Assembly (NCBI GenBank): GCA_036267955.1
Contig: DATAVB010000010.1
Span: 1 to 64,000, forward strand
Direction: 5' to 3'
DNA: 64,000 nucleotides
Source of the DNA: DATAVB01 sp036267955
GTDB lineage: Bacteria; Actinomycetota; Actinomycetes; Mycobacteriales; QHCD01
Numbering within the stretch: position 1 is the stretch's first letter; the number at the start of each line of letters is the position of its first letter. Positions 51,647 to 60,799 of the stretch are shown here, piece after piece. A model generated the notes under the pieces. It was not told where the DNA came from and did no database searches. It was given only the letters and a program-made list of their open reading frames with translations. Position numbers and translations under genes: made by a program.

Positions 51647-52713
51647 GCCGCGCCGCAGAAATCGGCCAGCTGCTGGCGCAGCGCCACGACACTGGACCGC
51701 TCCCGGCTCGGGTGCACCCGGTTGGTCAGCAGCACGACGACCAGATTTCTACTCCGGTCGACCACCAGCGAGGTGCCGGTGAATCCGGTGTGCCCGATCG
51801 CTCCGTCGGTGGCCAGGCTGCCCATGAACGACGGGTCGCCGATGCGCGGGCCCAGGCCCTGCCGGTAGCCGGGATCCAGCGACACCGGCAACTGGTCGGT
51901 CAACATCTCCGCCACCACCGAATCGCCAAGAATACGAATTCCATCCAACTCCCCGCCGCGCCGCAACATTTCCCCGAAGCGGGCCAGATCCTTTGCCGTA
52001 CTGAAGATTCCGGCGTTCCCGACCGCGCCGCCGAGGCGCCAGGAATTCTCGTCATGCACCGATCCGCGCACCATCCCGCGGTCGATGTACGGCTCGTACT
52101 CGGTGGCAGCGATACGCGGCAGCACCTCGCCGCTGGGCAGGAATCCGGTGTCGGACAGGCCGAGCGGGCCGCAGATCCGGTCGGCCACCAGTTGCCGCAA
52201 CGGAATACCCGTCGCGGCCTCGGCCAGCCAGCCGGCGGTGATGTAACCGAGGCAGGAATAGGAGAACACCGTTCCCGGTGCGCCCTCCAGCGGCGTGCTG
52301 AGCAGCGCGGTCCGGCATTCCGCGACGGTCGAGCCGCGTTCCCACAGGTTGATGTGGGCCGGCAGGCCGGACGTGTGGCTAAGTAGTTGACGCAGTGTCA
52401 CGTCGGAACGGCTGAATTCGGGCAGCCACCGGACCACCGCGTCCGCGAGCGACACAGTGCCGTCCTCGACGAGGCCCAGCACCACGGTGGCGGTGAACAA
52501 CTTGGTCAGCGAGGCGACGTCGAACACCGTGTCCGCGCGCATCGGCACCCGCTCGGCGGGCGGCAGCAGCGTGCCGGCGTCGTCGGCGTACCGCAGCGCC
52601 TCGCCCACGGCGACCGGCTCGCCCGGGACGCCGTCCCGGACCACCAGCGCCACCGCGCCCGGGCAGTGTTCCGGCACTGCCGCCGACAGGATTTCCGCGA
52701 TGTCCACGCTCAC
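51643..52713 (-). CDS. serine hydrolase, beta-lactamase (class C) fold
   Basis: Protein of 356 aa with the active-site SxxK in DVASLTKLFTA, the Tyr motif in FSYSCLGYI (YxN reads YSC) and the third motif GHTGFTG. No signal peptide is evident, so it is probably a cytoplasmic esterase or peptidase relative, not a resistance enzyme. GTG 52713. It is divergent from the TIM-barrel isomerase gene across a 157-base gap in which I see no clear regulatory site. Confidence 0.85.
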   Translation of the reverse strand: MSVDIAEILSAAVPEHCPGAVALVVRDGVPGEPVAVGEALRYADDAGTLLPPAERVPMRADTVFDVASLTKLFTATVVLGLVEDGTVSLADAVVRWLPEFSRSDVTLRQLLSHTSGLPAHINLWERGSTVAECRTALLSTPLEGAPGTVFSYSCLGYITAGWLAEAATGIPLRQLVADRICGPLGLSDTGFLPSGEVLPRIAATEYEPYIDRGMVRGSVHDENSWRLGGAVGNAGIFSTAKDLARFGEMLRRGGELDGIRILGDSVVAEMLTDQLPVSLDPGYRQGLGPRIGDPSFMGSLATDGAIGHTGFTGTSLVVDRSRNLVVVLLTNRVHPSRERSSVVALRQQLADFCGAA

Positions 52714-52870
52714 CCGAACCCCTGTTCCGCTCGTCCGTACAGATGTGTTCAGACTCTAGGCAACCGGCCGGGTGCAGGGACAGCGGGCCGCTTCTGGCCT
52801 CGTCCGGGCCGGCGATTGCCGATAGGCTCTCCGCGGACAAATTGTCGTCTGATTCTGGAGCCTGGTTTCG

Positions 52871-53677
52871 TTGCGTTATTCCTTCATGAGTTTCTCCCTG
52901 CCGGACGCGAACCTCGAGCAGTTGCTGTCAGCGGCCCGCGAATACGGGTACGACGGCATCGAGCTCCGGATCAACGCCAAACACGGGCACGGGGTCGAAC
53001 CGGAGAACGGCGAAGCGGCGCGCGCGGCCGTCCGGAAGGCATTTTCCGACAGCGGAGTCGCGCCGGCGTGCATCGCGACCTCCTGCCGGTTCGCCGATCC
53101 GGCCACCGTCGATTCGGAATGCGCCAGCGCCCGGGCGGCCATCGAGCTGGCCGCGGACCTGGGTTCGCACCGGCTGCGGGTCTTCGGCGGCGCCCTGCCC
53201 GACGGCGTCGAGCGAGACGCGGCGACCCGGGGCGTGGCGACGGCGCTGGCCTCGATCGCCGATTTCGCCGGGAAACACGATGTGCGGGTCTGCCTGGAGA
53301 CCCACGATGCCTGGACCTCACCGACCGATGTCGCGGACGTGATGCGCGCCGTTGACCATCCGGCCATCGGGGTGACCTGGGATGTCTGGCATCCGGCCCG
53401 GATCAACGGCCTGACGCTTGATGAGGCCTACAACGTGCTCGCCCCCTGGATCGGGCATGTGCACATCCACGACGGCATGCTGCGCCCGGACATGCTCGAC
53501 CACCGCGCCATGGGCACCGGCCAGCTCGACCACCGGCGGGTGCTGCAATTGCTGTCCGGCGGCGGGTACGACGGATTCCTGTCCGGCGAATGGATTGGCT
53601 GGGAGCCGGGCGAGGTCCACCTGCCCCGGGAGATCGCCGCGATGCGCGGCTACGAACGCGAACTCGCCGACGCCTGA
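52871..53677 (+). CDS. sugar phosphate isomerase/epimerase (TIM barrel)
   Basis: Xylose-isomerase-like TIM barrel of 268 aa: AREYGYDGIELRINAKHGHG, VCLETHDAWTSP with a metal Glu, GVTWDVWHPAR with Asp/His, IGHVHIHDG and SGEWIGWEPGE. The metal-binding pattern is complete, suggesting an epimerase, isomerase or dehydratase of a sugar or inositol derivative. TTG 52871 gives LRYSFMSFSL; GGAG lies ten bases upstream. Confidence 0.83.
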   Translation: MRYSFMSFSLPDANLEQLLSAAREYGYDGIELRINAKHGHGVEPENGEAARAAVRKAFSDSGVAPACIATSCRFADPATVDSECASARAAIELAADLGSHRLRVFGGALPDGVERDAATRGVATALASIADFAGKHDVRVCLETHDAWTSPTDVADVMRAVDHPAIGVTWDVWHPARINGLTLDEAYNVLAPWIGHVHIHDGMLRPDMLDHRAMGTGQLDHRRVLQLLSGGGYDGFLSGEWIGWEPGEVHLPREIAAMRGYERELADA

Positions 53678-53751
53678 GGAATATCCAGCGGAACCGATCA
53701 CGGTTGGCCGCACAGGACGGACAAGGTCGTCACGTGCGACCCGAAATGGCG

Positions 53752-55197
53752 CTAGGTAAGGGTTTCTGTTCCCGTTAGCAGCTCGGCCACCGCCCGCAGG
53801 TTGGGGCGGGCACAGCCCAGCGCACCGAGGTAATGCCCCGGCGCGAGCTGGCCGTCGTACCCGGTCCCGGTGCCGACCACCATGCAGTCCGCTCGGGCCG
53901 CGAGCGCGGCGGCGACCAGCTCGCGTTGCCATGGTTTTGTGTGCGCGTCCCGCACCGTCACGACGAGTGGACGGTCCGCGTCGGCGCCCTTGACCAGGCC
54001 GGCGACGTCGGCCGGCGGCTCGAGCACGGTGACCCCGGTCGAGTCGGGGATCAGGTCGCGCAGGCTCACCGAGGTGACTCCCACGCCCGGGCGCACCCGT
54101 ACCCCGGCGTCGATGATGTACGGGGCCGCCGGCAGTGGCAGCGCGGTCGTGTCGACCCGTACGGCCCGGCGCGCGGCGGCCAGCCCGATGGCGAGATCGG
54201 CGGCGGCGAGCGGCCGCGGGCGGCACCAGGCACGCAGCTCCCGTACCCGCTCGGCCGCGTCGGCCATCCGCTGCGCCGGCAGTGTCCCGGCGGCGATCGC
54301 GTCCAGCACCGCCCGGCGCATTGCCTGCTGCTCCTCGTAGCTGGTGGTGGCGCAGATCAGGTCCACCCCGGCCGCGAACGCCGCCACCGCGCCGGCCTCC
54401 AGGCCGATGCCGTCGCGGATCGCGGACATGCCGAACCCGTCGGTCAGGATCGCGCCGGTGAAGCCCAACTCGCCACGCAACAGATCGGTGAGGATCGGCC
54501 GGCTGACGCTGGCCGGGCGGTCGTCCCAGATCGGGTAGATGATGTGCGCCGCCATCACGGCCTGCACGCCCGCGGCGATCGCCGCCCGGAACGGCGCCAG
54601 CTCGTACCGGTCCAGCTCCTCCCGCGGCGAACGCACGATCGGCAGGTCGGTGTGCGAGTCCTGCGACGTCGCGCCGTGGCCTGGGAAGTGCTTCACACAG
54701 GCGGCCACGCCGCGGGCCTGGATCGCCTCTATAGCGGCGATGGCGTGCCGGCTGACCAGGCCGGGATCGGAGCCGAACGCCCGCGGCCCGATCACCGGGT
54801 TGTCCGGGTTGGTGTTGACGTCGACAGTGGGTGCGCAGTCGATGTCGACGCCGGCCTCGGCGACCAGATCGGCCAGCGAGCCGATCACGGCACTGGTCAG
54901 CGCGACGTCGTCGACCGTGCCGAGGGCCAGGTTGCCGGGGAACGACGAGCCCTCGTTGCGTTCGAACCGGGTGACATCGCCGCCCTCCTCATCCGCGGAG
55001 ATCAGCACGCCGGGCGAGTACGAGCGGATCTCGGCGACGAACTCCGTCGCCTGCTCGCGGCTCAGCACGTTGGCGCCCATCACCATCACCGAACCGAGGC
55101 CCTGCTCCAGCCAGCGGGCGTACTCCGGTGGCACACCGCCGGTGCCGGGAATGGTGGCCATGAAGCAGGTGTCGACGAGCGACTCGAGTTCTCCCAT
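53752..55197 (-). CDS. glycoside hydrolase family 3 (NagZ-like)
   Basis: Protein of 481 aa. The NagZ loop KHFPGHGATSQDSHTDLP with the His/Asp acid-base dyad, the nucleophile region ILTDGFGMSAI, and ISADEEGGDVTRFE and NPVIGPRAFGSDP are intact. A C-terminal alpha/beta sandwich domain (~345-481) follows. Beta-N-acetylhexosaminidase activity in cell-wall recycling is likely. No signal peptide. ATG 55197 has GGCAGG nine bases upstream; ATG 55206 is too close to it. Confidence 0.88.
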   Translation of the reverse strand: MGELESLVDTCFMATIPGTGGVPPEYARWLEQGLGSVMVMGANVLSREQATEFVAEIRSYSPGVLISADEEGGDVTRFERNEGSSFPGNLALGTVDDVALTSAVIGSLADLVAEAGVDIDCAPTVDVNTNPDNPVIGPRAFGSDPGLVSRHAIAAIEAIQARGVAACVKHFPGHGATSQDSHTDLPIVRSPREELDRYELAPFRAAIAAGVQAVMAAHIIYPIWDDRPASVSRPILTDLLRGELGFTGAILTDGFGMSAIRDGIGLEAGAVAAFAAGVDLICATTSYEEQQAMRRAVLDAIAAGTLPAQRMADAAERVRELRAWCRPRPLAAADLAIGLAAARRAVRVDTTALPLPAAPYIIDAGVRVRPGVGVTSVSLRDLIPDSTGVTVLEPPADVAGLVKGADADRPLVVTVRDAHTKPWQRELVAAALAARADCMVVGTGTGYDGQLAPGHYLGALGCARPNLRAVAELLTGTETLT

Positions 55198-55302
55198 GGC
55201 CGGCATCCTGCCGGGTCGGGTCGGCGGGTGGCTGGTCGAGGGTGCATTTGCCGACGGGTATTTGTGATTGAGAGTTAGGCCTGCTGCACATACGGTTCCG
55301 GA

Positions 55303-55974
55303 ATGTCCTTCATCGAGTCCGTCAACATCGGGGTGGCCAGCCCGATCGATGCGAAGTCCGGCTTCAGCGCTATCGACAAGCGTCCGGTCGAGGTGGCGGT
55401 GGCCGTCAGCGCGCCCGGTCCGAAGGGCCTCGGTGGCAGCGGATTGGCTGGCGACGAGATCTGCGACAAGCCCAACCACGGCGGTGACGACCAGGCCGTC
55501 TATGCCTACGCGCGGGAGGACCTGGACCGGTGGCAGGCCGACCTGGGCCGGCCGCTGAGGTCCGGTTCGTTCGGCGAGAACCTGACCACCACCGGGGTGG
55601 ACGTGAACGGCGCACTGGTGGGAGAGCGGTGGCGGATCGGGGCCGAGCTGGTGCTGCAGGTGACCGTGCCGCGGGTGCCGTGCCGTACGTTCGCCGTTTG
55701 GTTGGGCGAGCAGGGCTGGGTCAAGACGTTCACCCGGCGGGCGATTCCGGGCGCGTATCTCAGGGTCGTGCGGCCCGGGGAGGTACGGCGGGGCGATTCG
55801 GTGGTGGTCGAGCACCGGCCGGACCACGATGTCAGCGTCGGGCTCGTATTCCGCGCCCTGACCATCGAGCCGGAGTTGTTGCCACGCCTGCTGGTAGCGG
55901 ATGATCTGCCGGATGAGGCGAAGGATCGGGCCCGCCGCCGGTTGCCGTTCGACCTGATGTCCGAGCCCGACTGA
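55303..55974 (+). CDS. MOSC domain protein (YiiM-like)
   Basis: Protein of 223 aa: GDEICDKPNHGGDDQAVYAY, SFGENLTTTGVDVN, RWRIGAELVLQVTVPRVPCR with the conserved Cys, and a C-terminal 3-alpha extension. MOSC domains bind molybdenum or carry sulfur; YiiM reduces N-hydroxylated compounds with molybdenum cofactor. No partner gene for that is nearby. Confidence 0.87.
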   Translation: MSFIESVNIGVASPIDAKSGFSAIDKRPVEVAVAVSAPGPKGLGGSGLAGDEICDKPNHGGDDQAVYAYAREDLDRWQADLGRPLRSGSFGENLTTTGVDVNGALVGERWRIGAELVLQVTVPRVPCRTFAVWLGEQGWVKTFTRRAIPGAYLRVVRPGEVRRGDSVVVEHRPDHDVSVGLVFRALTIEPELLPRLLVADDLPDEAKDRARRRLPFDLMSEPD

Positions 55975-55994
55975 GGTTCCGGCCGGGAGGCGAC

Positions 55995-56714
55995 ATGCTC
56001 ACGATCGGGATGCTCGGCGGGATGAGCGCGCAGAGCAGCGGCGAGTACTACCGGCTGGCCAACGAACTGGTCGCCGAGCGGCTCGGCGGCCTGCATTCGG
56101 CGCAGTGCCTGCTGTATTCGGTCGACTTCGCGACGATCGAGGAGCTGCAGGTCGCCGGCCGGTGGGACGACGCTGCCGCGGTCCTCACCCGCGCGGCCCG
56201 GGCGGTGCAGGCGGGCGGGGCCGACCTGCTCGTGCTGTGCACCAACACGATGCACATCGTGGCCGACCAGATCCAGGCCGGCATCGACATCCCGCTGCTG
56301 CACATCGTGGACGTCACCGCGGCGGCGGTGATCGCGGCCGGGCTCGACACGGTCGGTCTGCTCGCGACCGATTTCACCGCCCAGCAGCCGTTCTACGTCA
56401 ATCGGATGCGCTCGCACGGCGTCTCGGTGCTGGTGCCCGAGGTCGCCGACCAGGCGCTGGTGCACCGGGTCATCTACGACGAGCTGTGCCGTGGGGTGGT
56501 CCGGGCCGAGTCCCGGGACGGCTACCGCGACGTCATGCGGCGGCTGGTGGCCGGCGGCGCGCAGGGCGTCGTGCTCGGCTGCACCGAGGTCGAACTGCTC
56601 GTCGGGGCGGCCGACATCGACGTCCCGGTCTTCCCGACGACCCGGCTGCATGTGGCCGCGGCGGTGGACCGTGCGCTGGCCGGTCGGCCGCATCTCGATC
56701 ACGGTCCGGCCTAG
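55995..56714 (+). CDS. aspartate/glutamate racemase family
   Basis: Protein of 239 aa with both catalytic cysteines: LLVLCTNTMHIVAD and GVVLGCTEVELLV. N-terminal IGMLGGMSAQSSGEYYRLAN is typical of the Asp/Glu/hydantoin racemase family. The product is probably a D-amino acid. It lies just before ald, another amino-acid enzyme, but the gap of 117 bases and a separate ribosome binding site make cotranscription uncertain. Confidence 0.88.
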   Translation: MLTIGMLGGMSAQSSGEYYRLANELVAERLGGLHSAQCLLYSVDFATIEELQVAGRWDDAAAVLTRAARAVQAGGADLLVLCTNTMHIVADQIQAGIDIPLLHIVDVTAAAVIAAGLDTVGLLATDFTAQQPFYVNRMRSHGVSVLVPEVADQALVHRVIYDELCRGVVRAESRDGYRDVMRRLVAGGAQGVVLGCTEVELLVGAADIDVPVFPTTRLHVAAAVDRALAGRPHLDHGPA

Positions 56715-56831
56715 ACTCCGAACGACGGCGCGCCGCCCCCGGGCGCGCGGCGTGGCGGCATCGCATCGGCAACGGCGCCGGTGGGACCGTCTGTGCACGC
56801 GGTGGGTGCGCCCGCCCGGAAAGGAAGCATT

Positions 56832-57947
56832 GTGAAGGTCGGTATCCCTCGTGAGGTGAAAGACCACGAGTACCGGGTGGCGATCACACCAGCGGGTGTT
56901 CACGAGCTGACCGGTGCCGGGCATCAGGTCGTGGTGGAGAAGGACGCCGGGGTCGGCTCCTCGATCCCGGACGACGATTTCGTCGCCGCCGGAGCCCAGA
57001 TCCTGGGTGCGGCCGACGACGTGTGGGCCGAGACCGATCTGGTGCTCAAGGTGAAGGAGCCGATCGAGTCGGAGTACCACCGGATGCGGCCCGGGCAGAC
57101 GCTGTTCACCTATCTGCACCTGGCCGCTTCGGAGCAATGTACAAACGCGATTCTGAAGTCCGGTATCGACGCGGTGGCGTACGAGACCGTGCAGACCGCC
57201 GACGGGGCGCTGCCGCTGCTGGCGCCGATGAGCGAGGTGGCCGGTCGGATGGCGCCGCAGGTCGGCGCGCACTGCCTGGAACGGGCCGCCGGCGGGCGGG
57301 GCGTGCTGATGGGCGGGGTGTCCGGCGTCTACGCGGCGAAGGTCGTCGTGCTCGGGGCCGGCGTCTCCGGGATGAACGCGGCCGCGATCGCGCTCGGAAT
57401 GCAGGCCGAGGTGTTGCTGCTCGACCGGAATATCGACAAACTCCGGGCGGCGGACCGCATTTACCAGGGTCACCTGCAGACCGTGGCATCCAACAGTTTC
57501 GAGGTCGAACAGGCCTGTGTGGACGCCGATCTGGTGATCGGAGCGGTGCTCGTTCCGGGGGCCAAGGCGCCGGTGCTGGTGTCGGACGATTTGGTGTCCC
57601 GGATGAAGCCCGGCTCGGTGCTGGTCGATATTGCCGTCGACCAGGGTGGTTGTTTCGAATCGACCCGGCCGACCACACATTCCGACCCGACCTATCTGGT
57701 TGCCGGCTCGGTGTTCTACTGCGTCGCCAATATGCCCGGTGCGGTGCCGAATACGTCCACGCATGCACTGACGAATGTCACCCTGCCGTACGTCATGGCG
57801 TTGGCGAATTGTGGTTTGCGGAATGCGGTGGCAAAGGACCCGGCGCTGGCCCGTGGTGTGAACGCGGTCGCCGGACAGTTGACGTACGAGCCGGTCGCCG
57901 AGGCGCACCACATGACGGCGGTTCCGTTGGCGGAGGCGCTGTCCTGA
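56832..57947 (+). CDS. ald: alanine dehydrogenase
   Basis: NAD-dependent enzyme of 371 aa interconverting alanine and pyruvate plus ammonia: VGIPREVKDHEYRVAITPAG, VLKVKEP with the substrate Lys, TYLHLAA with the catalytic His, VVVLGAGVSGMNAAAIALGM for NAD and DIAVDQGGCFESTRPTTHSD. GTG 56832 follows AGGAAG. In actinomycetes ald often responds to alanine through an Lrp/AldR regulator; none is visible here. Confidence 0.95.
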   Translation: MKVGIPREVKDHEYRVAITPAGVHELTGAGHQVVVEKDAGVGSSIPDDDFVAAGAQILGAADDVWAETDLVLKVKEPIESEYHRMRPGQTLFTYLHLAASEQCTNAILKSGIDAVAYETVQTADGALPLLAPMSEVAGRMAPQVGAHCLERAAGGRGVLMGGVSGVYAAKVVVLGAGVSGMNAAAIALGMQAEVLLLDRNIDKLRAADRIYQGHLQTVASNSFEVEQACVDADLVIGAVLVPGAKAPVLVSDDLVSRMKPGSVLVDIAVDQGGCFESTRPTTHSDPTYLVAGSVFYCVANMPGAVPNTSTHALTNVTLPYVMALANCGLRNAVAKDPALARGVNAVAGQLTYEPVAEAHHMTAVPLAEALS

Positions 57948-57982
57948 GCGAGACCGACGCATCCGCCGGACCGGCGACCCGG

Positions 57983-58903
57983 GTGGGTCGCCGGTCCGCG
58001 CGGCGTGTCGCGGACGCGTATCTCGACCATCTCGCGGTCGAACGCGGCCTGGCCAACAACACCCTGCTGTCCTACCGGCGGGATCTGCGCCGGTACCTGG
58101 ACTATCTCGGCGACCGGGACGATCTCGGCACGGTCGACGCGGCCGCGATCGCCGAATTCCTCGCCACCCTGCGCGAGGGCGGCGAGGAACATCCGCCGTT
58201 GTCGGCCAGTTCGGCGGCGCGCACCGTGGTTGCGGTCCGTGGACTGCACCGGTTCGCCGCCAGGGAAGGGATTGTCGCCGACGACGTGACCCGACGGGTA
58301 CGGCCGCCGGCGCCGCCACGGCGGCTGCCGAAGGCGATCGGCGTTGACGAGGTGGAACGCCTGCTGCACGCCGCGGCCGCGGGCGATGGACCGCTGCCGC
58401 TGCGGGACGCGGCGCTGTTGGAATTGCTGTACGGCACCGGAGCGCGGATTTCCGAGGCCGTCGGACTGGCCGTCGACGATATCGACGCCGATATCTCGGC
58501 AGTCGTGTTACACGGAAAGGGCGGCAAACAGCGGGTCGTGCCAATCGGTTCATACGCGATCAAGGCCGTGCAGGATTATCTGGTGCGCTCGCGCCCTGAT
58601 CTCGCCACCCGCGGAAAGGGCACCCCGTCGCTCTTTCTCAATGCCCGCGGCGGCCCGCTGTCGCGGCAGAGCGCCTGGACCATTCTGCAGACCGCGGCCG
58701 AACGGGCCGGCCTGACCGTCACCGTCTCACCGCACACCCTGCGACATTCGTACGCCACCCACCTGCTCGACGGCGGCGCCGACGTGCGGGTGGTGCAGGA
58801 ACTGCTCGGCCACGCGTCGGTGACCACGACCCAGGTCTACACCCTCGTCACCGTCGACCGGATGCGCGAGGTCTATGCGACGGCGCACCCGCGAGCCCGC
58901 TGA
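57983..58903 (+). CDS. xerD: tyrosine recombinase XerD
   Basis: Site-specific recombinase of 306 aa that resolves chromosome dimers at dif with XerC. Core-binding domain from YLDHLAVERGLANNTLLSY; catalytic residues Arg (GTGARISEAVGL), Lys (GKGGKQRVVP), HTLRHSYATHLL (HxxR), the second His in LGHASVTTTQVY and the Tyr. Start: GTG 57983 is used; CTG 57944, forming CTGA with the ald stop, is possible. Upstream of the parA-scpAB segregation genes. Confidence 0.93.
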   Translation: MGRRSARRVADAYLDHLAVERGLANNTLLSYRRDLRRYLDYLGDRDDLGTVDAAAIAEFLATLREGGEEHPPLSASSAARTVVAVRGLHRFAAREGIVADDVTRRVRPPAPPRRLPKAIGVDEVERLLHAAAAGDGPLPLRDAALLELLYGTGARISEAVGLAVDDIDADISAVVLHGKGGKQRVVPIGSYAIKAVQDYLVRSRPDLATRGKGTPSLFLNARGGPLSRQSAWTILQTAAERAGLTVTVSPHTLRHSYATHLLDGGADVRVVQELLGHASVTTTQVYTLVTVDRMREVYATAHPRAR

Positions 58904-59016
58904 CCGATCCGGCTTGGGCCGCCGCACCGGCCCCATGAGCGCAGGAAGAAACGCCGGGGAGAGCCAAAGCGGGATTGCGCGGGGCGGTAGGCGATACTGG
59001 TCGGGGACCGGCCTGC

Positions 59017-59046
59017 TTGCACGGCTCATCGGGCGAGCCCTAGAGT
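59017..59046 (+). promoter_or_regulatory. promoter before parA
   Basis: TTGCAC (59017-59022), 18-base spacer, TAGAGT (59041-59046). A transcription start near 59053 leaves a ~46-base leader before the parA ATG at 59099. It fits a sigma-A-type promoter and probably serves the parA-scpA-scpB run. Confidence 0.5.
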
Positions 59047-59098
59047 CGGCCGGACCGCCGCCAGCACATCCGTACGACCGTTGAAAGGTCCGGGCCGT

Positions 59099-60103
59099 AT
59101 GACGATTTCGACGCCCGGCACGACCGGGCAGGAAACAGTCACGCCTGGTGGGCCGCCGGCCAAACAGCTTCCGGTCGACCAACATCTATCGCTCGACAAG
59201 CCGGCGCAGGTGGACGAGAGTGCCGGGCACGACGACGACCAGCATTCCGACGCCGGCCCCAAAACCGCCCGTAAGGTGCTGGACCCGGCCAAGGAACGGG
59301 CGATCACGGTCGGCGAGCCGACCCCGATCGACACCCATGGCCCCGCGCGCATCATCGCCCTGTGCAACCAGAAGGGCGGCGTCGGCAAGACCACGACGAC
59401 GATCAACCTGGGCGCCGCGCTCGCCGACTACGGCCGCCGCGTGCTGCTCGTCGACTTCGATCCGCAGGGCGCCCTCTCGGTCGGCCTCGGCATGGCCCCA
59501 CACCAGCTCGACCAGACCATCTACAACCTGCTGATGGAGCGAAACGCCTCGGTCCAGGACACGCTGCTCAAGACCAACGTCCCGGGCATGGACCTGCTGC
59601 CCAGCAACATCGACCTGTCCGCGGCCGAGGTGCAGCTGGTCGGCGAGGTCGCCCGCGAGCAGGCCCTGTCCCGGGTGCTGCGCCCGCTGATTCCCGAGTA
59701 CGACTACATCCTGGTCGACTGCCAACCGTCGCTCGGTCTGCTCACCGTTAACGCGCTCACCGCCGCCGACGGGGTCATCATTCCGCTGGAGTGCGAGTAC
59801 TTCTCGCTGCGCGGGGTGGCGTTGCTGATGGACACGGTGGAGAAGGTCTGCGACCGGCTCAACCCGAACCTGTCGGTGGACGGCATCCTGGCCACGATGT
59901 ACGACCCGCGCACGGTGCATGGCCGCGAGGTCTTCAACCGGGTTGTCGAGGCGTTCGGTGAGCTCGTCTACCACACGGTGGTGTCCCGCACGGTGCGGTT
60001 CCCGGAGACCACGGTCGCCGGCGAGCCCATCACCACCTGGGCACCGAGCTCGGCCGGTGCCGAGGCGTATCGCAACCTGGCCCGCGAAGTCCTGGCGCGG
60101 TGA
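59099..60103 (+). CDS. ParA family ATPase, scpAB-linked
   Basis: Protein of 334 aa. After ~85 disordered N-terminal residues comes the deviant Walker A ALCNQKGGVGKTTTTINLGA, Walker A' VDFDPQGALSVGLG and Walker B YDYILVDCQPSLGLLT. It is the paralogue encoded beside scpAB in actinobacteria, not the origin-proximal parA with parB. It probably acts in chromosome organisation. ATG 59099 with AAAGG upstream; TTG 59081 is possible. Confidence 0.88.
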   Translation: MTISTPGTTGQETVTPGGPPAKQLPVDQHLSLDKPAQVDESAGHDDDQHSDAGPKTARKVLDPAKERAITVGEPTPIDTHGPARIIALCNQKGGVGKTTTTINLGAALADYGRRVLLVDFDPQGALSVGLGMAPHQLDQTIYNLLMERNASVQDTLLKTNVPGMDLLPSNIDLSAAEVQLVGEVAREQALSRVLRPLIPEYDYILVDCQPSLGLLTVNALTAADGVIIPLECEYFSLRGVALLMDTVEKVCDRLNPNLSVDGILATMYDPRTVHGREVFNRVVEAFGELVYHTVVSRTVRFPETTVAGEPITTWAPSSAGAEAYRNLAREVLAR

Positions 60104-60133
60104 CCTGCCCCGCCGGTATGGAAGGCTGACCGC

Positions 60134-60799
60134 GTGCTGCGTGCGCTCGGCCATCCGGTGTCGTTCCTGGGGCTGCTGATCGGTTTTCTGGCCGCGATCG
60201 CCCTGTGTTCGGTGGTGCAGCGTGCCTGCGCCCGGATGCTGGGAGTACGGGTCGGACCGCGGGATCCGGGCGCCGCTGGCTGGCTCAATCCCTACGGCGC
60301 GGTGGCCGCCATTCTCGGCGGCCCGGGTTGGGGTCCGACGGTGACGCCGGCGATGGGCTCGCGGGCCCGCCGCTGCCTCGTGCTGATCTCCGGTCCGTTG
60401 GCCGCAGCGGTCCTCGGCGCCGCCGCACTGGCGGGTTTCGCGGCACAGGCCGGTGGTCGGCTGGCGCTGTCGGGCCGACCGAGTCTCGGCGACGTGCTGT
60501 CCGGCATCGACGGCCCGGCCAAGCTGGTGCTGCCGCTCTGCATCGGACTGGAGGCGGTGACGGTCGCCCTGCTGGCGTTCGTCCCGTTGCCGCCGCTGCC
60601 TGGCTGGGGGGTGCTGTCGATCTTCGTACGACCCACGACGAGCTGGCAGCGCACCCGGATGTACCTGGAAGAACGCAACATCGGCATCCTCATCCTGCTG
60701 GTGCTGCTGGCCCTGCCGCTCGGGGGCGGGCTACCGATCCTGGTCGAGATTCTGGACTGGATCGTGGGCCTCATCCTCCGGGCTGTCGCGGGTGGCTGA
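60134..60799 (+). CDS. site-2-protease-like membrane protein, catalytic motif lost
   Basis: Membrane protein of 221 aa with four to five helices, matching the M50-like protein found between parA and scpA in actinobacteria. At the zinc HExxH position the sequence reads CSVVQRACARML, and the later site reads LNPYGAVAAILGGPGWG with Asn for the usual Asp. It therefore should not be an active metalloprotease. GTG start; the stop overlaps the scpA start region. Confidence 0.65.
   Translation: MLRALGHPVSFLGLLIGFLAAIALCSVVQRACARMLGVRVGPRDPGAAGWLNPYGAVAAILGGPGWGPTVTPAMGSRARRCLVLISGPLAAAVLGAAALAGFAAQAGGRLALSGRPSLGDVLSGIDGPAKLVLPLCIGLEAVTVALLAFVPLPPLPGWGVLSIFVRPTTSWQRTRMYLEERNIGILILLVLLALPLGGGLPILVEILDWIVGLILRAVAGG

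Noticed and set aside
51643..52713. Antibiotic-resistance beta-lactamase
   Set aside because: SxxK and HTG motifs are present but there is no export signal and the YxN motif is altered; this fold is shared by many esterases and peptidases.
55506..58553. 1015-aa minus-strand open frame
   Set aside because: Antisense to MOSC, racemase, ald and xerD, all with intact catalytic motifs.
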